Below are positions 5,539 to 8,531 of a stretch of DNA of 8,531 nt, piece after piece; position 1 is the first letter of the stretch; the number at the start of each line of letters is the position of its first letter. Both the position numbers and the translations under genes were made by a program. Below the pieces are notes generated by a model. The model was not told where the DNA came from. It made no database searches and worked only from the letters and a program-made list of their open reading frames with translations. This stretch comes from Sporomusaceae bacterium (lineage in GTDB: Bacteria > Bacillota_C > Negativicutes > Sporomusales_B > UBA7701), in NCBI GenBank assembly GCA_022839045.1, contig JALHDI010000116.1, positions 1 to 8,531 on the forward strand. The letters run 5' to 3'.

Positions 5539-6621
5539 GTGAATAGGCTTTGCTTTGAGGGGGACTTCGGCCGTGATGGTGGTCCCGGCGCCGGGGGCGG
5601 ATTGGCCGGAGAAGGCGCCGTCGAGGATGGCGACCCGCTCGCGCATGCCGTGGATGCCGAGGCAGGTGCCGGCGGCTGCCGTCTGCAGGGCGGCGATTTC
5701 GAAGCCGATGCCGTTGTCGGTGACGATGAGGCGGAGACGGCCGCGGATTTTTTTCAGGGCGACCCGCACCTGGCCGGCCTGGGCGTGTTTGACGATGTTG
5801 GTGAGCGCCTCCTGGAGGATGCGGTAGAGGGCGATTTCGACTTCGGGTCGGAACCTTTCGCGCGAAAGGCCGGCGAAGTCGATGTCGACGGGCAGGCCGT
5901 ATTGGTGGGTGTAGCTTTCGATGTATTTGTGGGCCGCGGCGACGAGGCCGAGGTCGTCGAGGAGGACGGGGCGGAGCTCGACCGCGAGGCGATGCACGTC
6001 TTCGAGTGTTTTGGCGGCGAGGTCGCGCATGGCGAGGACTCTGGCCCGCTCCTCCTCCCCGCCGATGTGCTCGGAGAGGACGCGCAGGCCGACGATGATG
6101 GAGGTGAGGGCCTGGCTGGTTTCGTCGTGCAGTTCGCGGGAGATTTTGCGGCGTTCTTCTTCCTGGACGGCGATGATTTTGTTGAGGAAGATGGTCTGCA
6201 GTTCCTCCTTTTCCTGGAGGGCGCGGACGAGCTTTTCCTGGCGGGCGCTGGACTCGAGGGCGGCCTGGACGAAGCGGGCCGCCAGCCGGGCGTACGGGGC
6301 GGCCGCCTCGGGCTCGCCGGTGACGCCGATGACGCCGGCGCAGCGGCCGTCGAAGATGATGGGGACGTTGAAGCCTTTGCGGACGCCTTTGTAACGGGCG
6401 ACGTCCTCTTCGGTGACGGAGAATTCGTATATCCGGCCGGAGGCGAGCATGATGGCCGCGCATTCGTGGACCTGGGAAATTCTTTCCTTGCTGAAGGAGG
6501 CGATTATTACCCCCTTGTGGTCGCAGATGTTGACGTTTTTGTTGAGCTCGGCGGCGACGATGTCGACGAGCGTCTGGGAGAAGTGGGGGTCGAGGCTGCG
6601 GTACAGTTCTTTCGCGGGTAT
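5530..6621 (-). CDS. Cytosolic NarL-type sensor histidine kinase with CdaR-like sensor domain
   Basis: This 363-residue protein has three parts. Residues about 10-113 resemble the sugar-diacid recognition domain of CdaR regulators: NVNICDHKGVIIAS, KERISQVHECA, LASGRIYEF, GVRKGFNVPIIFDG and GVIGVTGEPEA. A coiled coil (about 125-155) leads to a HisKA_3 domain with phospho-His165 in RKISRELHDE. The HATPase domain has Asn275 (EALTNIVKHA), DNGIGF (302-307), GIHGMRER and a final GAGT. There is no transmembrane segment, so it senses inside the cell. No ATG, GTG or TTG start lies upstream of residue 58 in this frame: an ATG at 6450 would cut the sensor domain in half. An ATA at 6621, eight bases after AGGAGG and just after an in-frame TGA, is the best start. 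Its partner is probably the response regulator at 1802-2458. The stop codon lies in repeat copy A. Confidence 0.88.
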   Translation of the reverse strand: MPAKELYRSLDPHFSQTLVDIVAAELNKNVNICDHKGVIIASFSKERISQVHECAAIMLASGRIYEFSVTEEDVARYKGVRKGFNVPIIFDGRCAGVIGVTGEPEAAAPYARLAARFVQAALESSARQEKLVRALQEKEELQTIFLNKIIAVQEEERRKISRELHDETSQALTSIIVGLRVLSEHIGGEEERARVLAMRDLAAKTLEDVHRLAVELRPVLLDDLGLVAAAHKYIESYTHQYGLPVDIDFAGLSRERFRPEVEIALYRILQEALTNIVKHAQAGQVRVALKKIRGRLRLIVTDNGIGFEIAALQTAAAGTCLGIHGMRERVAILDGAFSGQSAPGAGTTITAEVPLKAKPIHGR

Positions 6622-6663
6622 TGTTCTCCCCTCCTGTCAAAGCCCTTGTCCCGGCGAATAAGC

Positions 6664-6690
6664 GAAGACCTTACGGTATGTAAGGTCTTC
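6664..6690 (-). promoter_or_regulatory. Perfect 11-base inverted repeat in the kinase leader
   Basis: GAAGACCTTAC (6664-6674) and GTAAGGTCTTC (6680-6690) are perfect arms around GGTAT. The element begins about six bases after the predicted kinase transcription start, so the mRNA would open with this stem-loop; as DNA it is a good operator. Read on the minus strand no T run follows, so it is not a normal terminator. Autoregulation or mRNA stabilisation are possible roles. Confidence 0.6.
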
Positions 6691-6702
6691 TCCTTATTTC
6701 TT

Positions 6703-6731
6703 ATCATATTACAACCGTCCGCCACCGTCAA
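6703..6731 (-). promoter_or_regulatory. Sigma-A-like promoter for the sensor kinase
   Basis: On the minus strand TTGACG (6726-6731) and TATGAT (6703-6708) each match consensus at 5 of 6 positions with an exact 17-base spacer. Transcription would start near 6696, about 75 bases before the kinase start. It lies 12 bases downstream of the small ORF stop, so the kinase is independently transcribed. Confidence 0.65.
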
Positions 6732-6743
6732 CCCGGCCGGCGA

Positions 6744-6875
6744 TCAGGGGCCGCCCGACAGGCGCATGAGGGTGTCGTCGATTTCGGGGTCGACGCCACC
6801 GAGACTGTCGCTTACGCCGCCGACGTGCCTGATTTCGTCCTTGTCCCGCGGGTCGTGCCGTTTTTCTGCCGCCAT
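6744..6875 (-). CDS. Small 43-residue hydrophilic protein, unknown function
   Basis: The ORF begins MAAEKRHDPRDKDE and ends MRLSGGP. It is charged at the N-terminus, with a Gly-rich middle (HVGGVSDSLGGVDPE), and has no signal peptide, membrane helix or Cys. A near-perfect ribosome binding site (AAAGGAGGTGA) lies just upstream of the ATG at 6875, which is the strongest argument that it is real. I do not recognise the family. It is divergent from the ydjM-like gene, with 91 bases between the two starts, and lies upstream of the kinase promoter. Its own promoter is not obvious. Confidence 0.7.
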   Translation of the reverse strand: MAAEKRHDPRDKDEIRHVGGVSDSLGGVDPEIDDTLMRLSGGP

Positions 6876-6904
6876 CCCCTCACCTCCTTTCCAGCAATAC
6901 ACCA

Positions 6905-6933
6905 TAGACCTAAGGGGAGAGCCGTGTTATAAT
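6905..6933 (+). promoter_or_regulatory. Promoter for the ydjM-like gene
   Basis: A perfect TATAAT (6928-6933) with an upstream TGT (extended -10) lies 17 bases after TAGACC (6905-6910, 4 of 6 matches). Transcription would start near 6940, giving a short leader before the ATG at 6967. Confidence 0.7.
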
Positions 6934-6966
6934 TCTTAGCTGTGATACTAGGAGGAGGTGCCGCAA

Positions 6967-7905
6967 ATGGACTCGTTGTCGCACGCGCTCGTCGGCGTGG
7001 CGGTAGCCGGCTTGTCCGGACACCAGCCCGCGTTCGGCGACCCGATATATATCGCCGCCGTTCTCGGCGCCCAGGCTCCCGATTTCGACATTATCGCCTA
7101 TGCGCGGGGAAACATGTCCTTTCTCAGGCAGCACCGGGCGTTTTCCCATTCCGTTCCCGGCGTCGCCCTGTGGGCGGCGGCCATCGCCGTCGGGGTGAAG
7201 CTCCTGATGCCGCAGGTCGATATCGGGCAGGTTTTGCTGTGGGCGTTCGCCGGCGGCCTGTCGCATACCGTCTTAGATTATTTTAACTCCCACGGGACGG
7301 CAATATTATGGCCTTTTCGCCGGGAGCGGAAAAGTTATCCCCTGCTGAACGTGTTCGACCCCCTCCTGACGGTGCTGCTGCTGGCGATGTACGCTACCCG
7401 CGTGCCGATCGAGCAGGTGTCGTATCTTAGCTTCGCCACGCTGGCGTTGTATATTTTCGCCAGGTACTGCCTGCGCAAGCGGGCTTACGCCTGGCTGACG
7501 AACAGGTTCGCCGGCGAGCTGCTGACCCGCATATGGGTGATGCCGTGCCTCAGCCGCCTCTTCTACTGGGACTTCGTGGTGGAGACCGACCGGCGCCACA
7601 TCAACGGCCGTCTGGGGGCGCTTTTCCCGCTGCTGGATATCAAGGCCGATCTGCCCCGCCAGGAGCTGACGCCGCTGGCCGCGCAGGCGAGCAAGACGTC
7701 GCTGGGCGAGTTCTTCACGACGTTCACGCCGTTCATTTATTTCGAGGAGTCGGACGAGGACGAAGGCAAGGTGAATATTTACGATTTGCGCTACCATCGG
7801 GACGGCGAGTTCGTCCACAGCGCCACCATCACCTTCACCCCCGACATGACGCTGCGCGACGCGTATATGCATTCGCTCGGCCAGACGGTGAAGGTAACGG
7901 AATAG
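6967..7905 (+). CDS. YdjM-family membrane-bound metal-dependent hydrolase
   Basis: This 312-residue protein matches the YdjM / LexA-binding inner-membrane putative hydrolase family (PF04307 type). The N-terminal half has the family metal-ligand pattern: His6 (MDSLSHALVG), APDFD (37-41), HRAFSHS (56-62) and GGLSHTVLDYFNSHG (96-110). Hydrophobic segments lie near residues 26-37, 62-80, 88-99, 132-142 and 150-168, so the protein is membrane-embedded. The C-terminal part (about 190-312) is soluble and unassigned, with an acidic stretch EESDEDEG. The substrate is unknown; the family is associated with membrane or lipid-like substrates. GGAGGAGG lies about eight bases before the ATG at 6967; an in-frame GTG at 6958 lies within that site and is unlikely. 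Repeat copy B starts one base after the stop codon. No operon partner is evident. Confidence 0.87.
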   Translation: MDSLSHALVGVAVAGLSGHQPAFGDPIYIAAVLGAQAPDFDIIAYARGNMSFLRQHRAFSHSVPGVALWAAAIAVGVKLLMPQVDIGQVLLWAFAGGLSHTVLDYFNSHGTAILWPFRRERKSYPLLNVFDPLLTVLLLAMYATRVPIEQVSYLSFATLALYIFARYCLRKRAYAWLTNRFAGELLTRIWVMPCLSRLFYWDFVVETDRRHINGRLGALFPLLDIKADLPRQELTPLAAQASKTSLGEFFTTFTPFIYFEESDEDEGKVNIYDLRYHRDGEFVHSATITFTPDMTLRDAYMHSLGQTVKVTE

Positions 7906-7906
7906 A

Positions 7907-8147
7907 GGCCGTTGATAACCCCCCATCTGCGTTGTTGTTCCGTCGGGCGCTTGCTAGCGTACGTCCCGAGTACGCGGCGGCCGAGCGCTACGCCATCCAT
8001 GGCGCGCTCGGCACTAGGCCCGTCCAGGGCCGTCGCGGCGCGGACGGAGCCGACCCGTACAAAATTCGTAACGACTATCGCCATCAGACTAATGCGCTGA
8101 TTATACCGCCGTAATCAGAACGTGCATCTGGGGGGTTCTGAACGGCC
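7907..8147 (+). repeat. Palindromic intergenic repeat, copy B (241 bp)
   Basis: It begins GGCCGTTGATAACCCCCCAT and ends GGTTCTGAACGGCC, so its ends form terminal inverted repeats (GGCCGTT/AACGGCC plus the C6/G6 runs). It is twice the length of copy A. The extra central DNA holds further hairpins: CGCCAT/ATGGCG (about 7990-8004) inside GAGCG/CGCTC, CCGTCC/GGACGG (about 8020-8047), and a perfect CTGATTA/TAATCAG (8097-8118). No gene is present; short ORFs here are artefacts. A T run (TTATTTTT) follows the right end, so the element may also terminate ydjM-like transcription. It fills most of the 348-base gap between genes. Confidence 0.75.
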
Positions 8148-8177
8148 TCTGTTATTTTTGCCCGGTCTTTTCTGCTA

Positions 8178-8205
8178 TTGCAAAACCGGCCGGGTGTGTT
8201 ATAAT
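8178..8205 (+). promoter_or_regulatory. Promoter for the membrane iron-sulfur protein gene
   Basis: A perfect TATAAT (8200-8205), preceded by TGT as an extended -10, lies 16 bases after TTGCAA (8178-8183). Transcription would start near 8212. Confidence 0.7.
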
Positions 8206-8216
8206 GTTTATAGTAC

Positions 8217-8236
8217 CCCCTCCCCCAGGGGATGGG
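8217..8236 (+). repeat. GC-rich hairpin in the mRNA leader
   Basis: CCCCTCCCC (8217-8225) and GGGGATGGG (8228-8236) match at 8 of 9 positions with almost no loop. The hairpin would sit between the predicted transcription start and the ribosome binding site GGAGG (8240-8244). It could affect translation or mRNA stability; there is no direct evidence of either. Confidence 0.35.
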
Positions 8237-8253
8237 TTAGGAGGTTGAAACAG

Positions 8254-8531
8254 ATGCGCAACAAATTGCAGCCCTATCTTTTCTGGATTCTACTCGCCTA
8301 CCTGGCGATCGGGTTCGTATATCCGGCGATCGGCGTGATCGCGCTGGTGTGCATGCTGGCGCCGGTGATCATCGCCCCTTTCAAGGGCCGCTTCTGGTGC
8401 GGCAACTGGTGCCCGCGCGGCAGTTTCTACGACAATGTGCTGGCCCGCTTCTCGCCCAAGCGGCCGATCCCCTCCTTCTTGCGCAGCAAGGGGCTGCGCG
8501 TTTTCATGCTGATTTTCATCATGTCGGTGTT
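8254..8531 (+). CDS. Membrane protein with CX3C-P iron-sulfur motif (NapH/4Fe-4S type), N-terminal part
   Basis: The first 92 residues are visible and the gene runs off the window. Two hydrophobic segments (about 9-25 and 26-42) are followed by FKGRFWCGNWCPRGSFYD, with Cys49 and Cys53 in the CX3CP pattern typical of polytopic membrane ferredoxin proteins such as NapH, CcoG/RdxA and NosR-related proteins (Fer4_5 type). A third hydrophobic stretch starts near residue 81. Later [4Fe-4S] ferredoxin motifs would be expected beyond the window. Such proteins transfer electrons at the membrane. The ATG at 8254 has GGAGG nine bases upstream. It has its own promoter and is the first gene of its transcript. 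Which subfamily it belongs to cannot be decided from this fragment. Confidence 0.8.
   Translation, partial: MRNKLQPYLFWILLAYLAIGFVYPAIGVIALVCMLAPVIIAPFKGRFWCGNWCPRGSFYDNVLARFSPKRPIPSFLRSKGLRVFMLIFIMSV

Noticed and set aside
5390..6640. 416-residue minus-strand ORF
   Set aside because: It is extremely rich in Arg, Pro and His, has no domain signature, and lies one frame off the kinase gene, which has clear HisKA_3 and HATPase motifs. It is a GC-rich shadow.
5539..6939. 466-residue plus-strand ORF opposite the kinase
   Set aside because: It is rich in Asp, Glu, Gly and Val with no ribosome binding site or recognisable motif, which is typical of the strand complementary to a high-GC gene.
7912..8114. 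Short ORFs within the region after the ydjM-like gene
   Set aside because: They lie inside palindromic repeat copy B and have no coding character.
5419..8147. Repeat pair as a CRISPR array or composite transposon
   Set aside because: Only two copies nearly 2.4 kb apart, inverted, of unequal length, with ordinary host genes and no transposase between them.

Overview
The window looks like chromosomal DNA from a high-GC anaerobic Firmicute, most likely a Negativicute of the Sporomusa type. This is an inference from strong AGGAGG-type ribosome binding sites, sigma-A-like promoters set in GC-rich coding DNA, a DUF1848 gene, and a glycolate/lactate oxidase gene pair. No rRNA, tRNA, CRISPR array or intact transposase gene was seen.

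Layout, left to right: (1) the first 48 codons of a lipoprotein on the minus strand, with a promoter and two short palindromes upstream; (2) a DUF1848 protein with a C-terminal CX3CX2C cluster (minus), preceded by a short frameshifted ORF with a Tat-like start; (3) a divergent promoter region and a NarL/LuxR-type response regulator (plus); (4) a two-gene unit, glcD-glcF, encoding an FAD-linked 2-hydroxyacid dehydrogenase and its iron-sulfur partner, closed by a strong intrinsic terminator; (5) a cytosolic NarL-type sensor histidine kinase (minus), convergent with glcF, whose N-terminus resembles the sugar-diacid recognition domain of CdaR regulators; (6) an unlisted 43-codon ORF (minus); (7) a YdjM-family membrane metal-dependent hydrolase (plus); (8) the start of a polytopic membrane protein with a CX3C-P iron-sulfur motif (plus), cut by the window end.

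The central idea is functional. The response regulator and the histidine kinase belong to matching families and lie on either side of glcDF. The kinase carries a domain type known to sense small hydroxy-acids and diacids, so a simple model is that the pair senses a 2-hydroxyacid (glycolate, glycerate, lactate or similar) and controls glcDF. The dehydrogenase would pass electrons through GlcF to the membrane pool; no etfAB or glcE is present in the visible operon.

A second theme is a palindromic intergenic repeat. Two copies, in opposite orientation, sit directly after the kinase gene (120 bp) and directly after the ydjM-like gene (241 bp). They share nearly identical ends beginning GGCCGTTGATA and ending CTGAACGGCC. 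The copy behind the kinase supplies its last two codons and stop codon.
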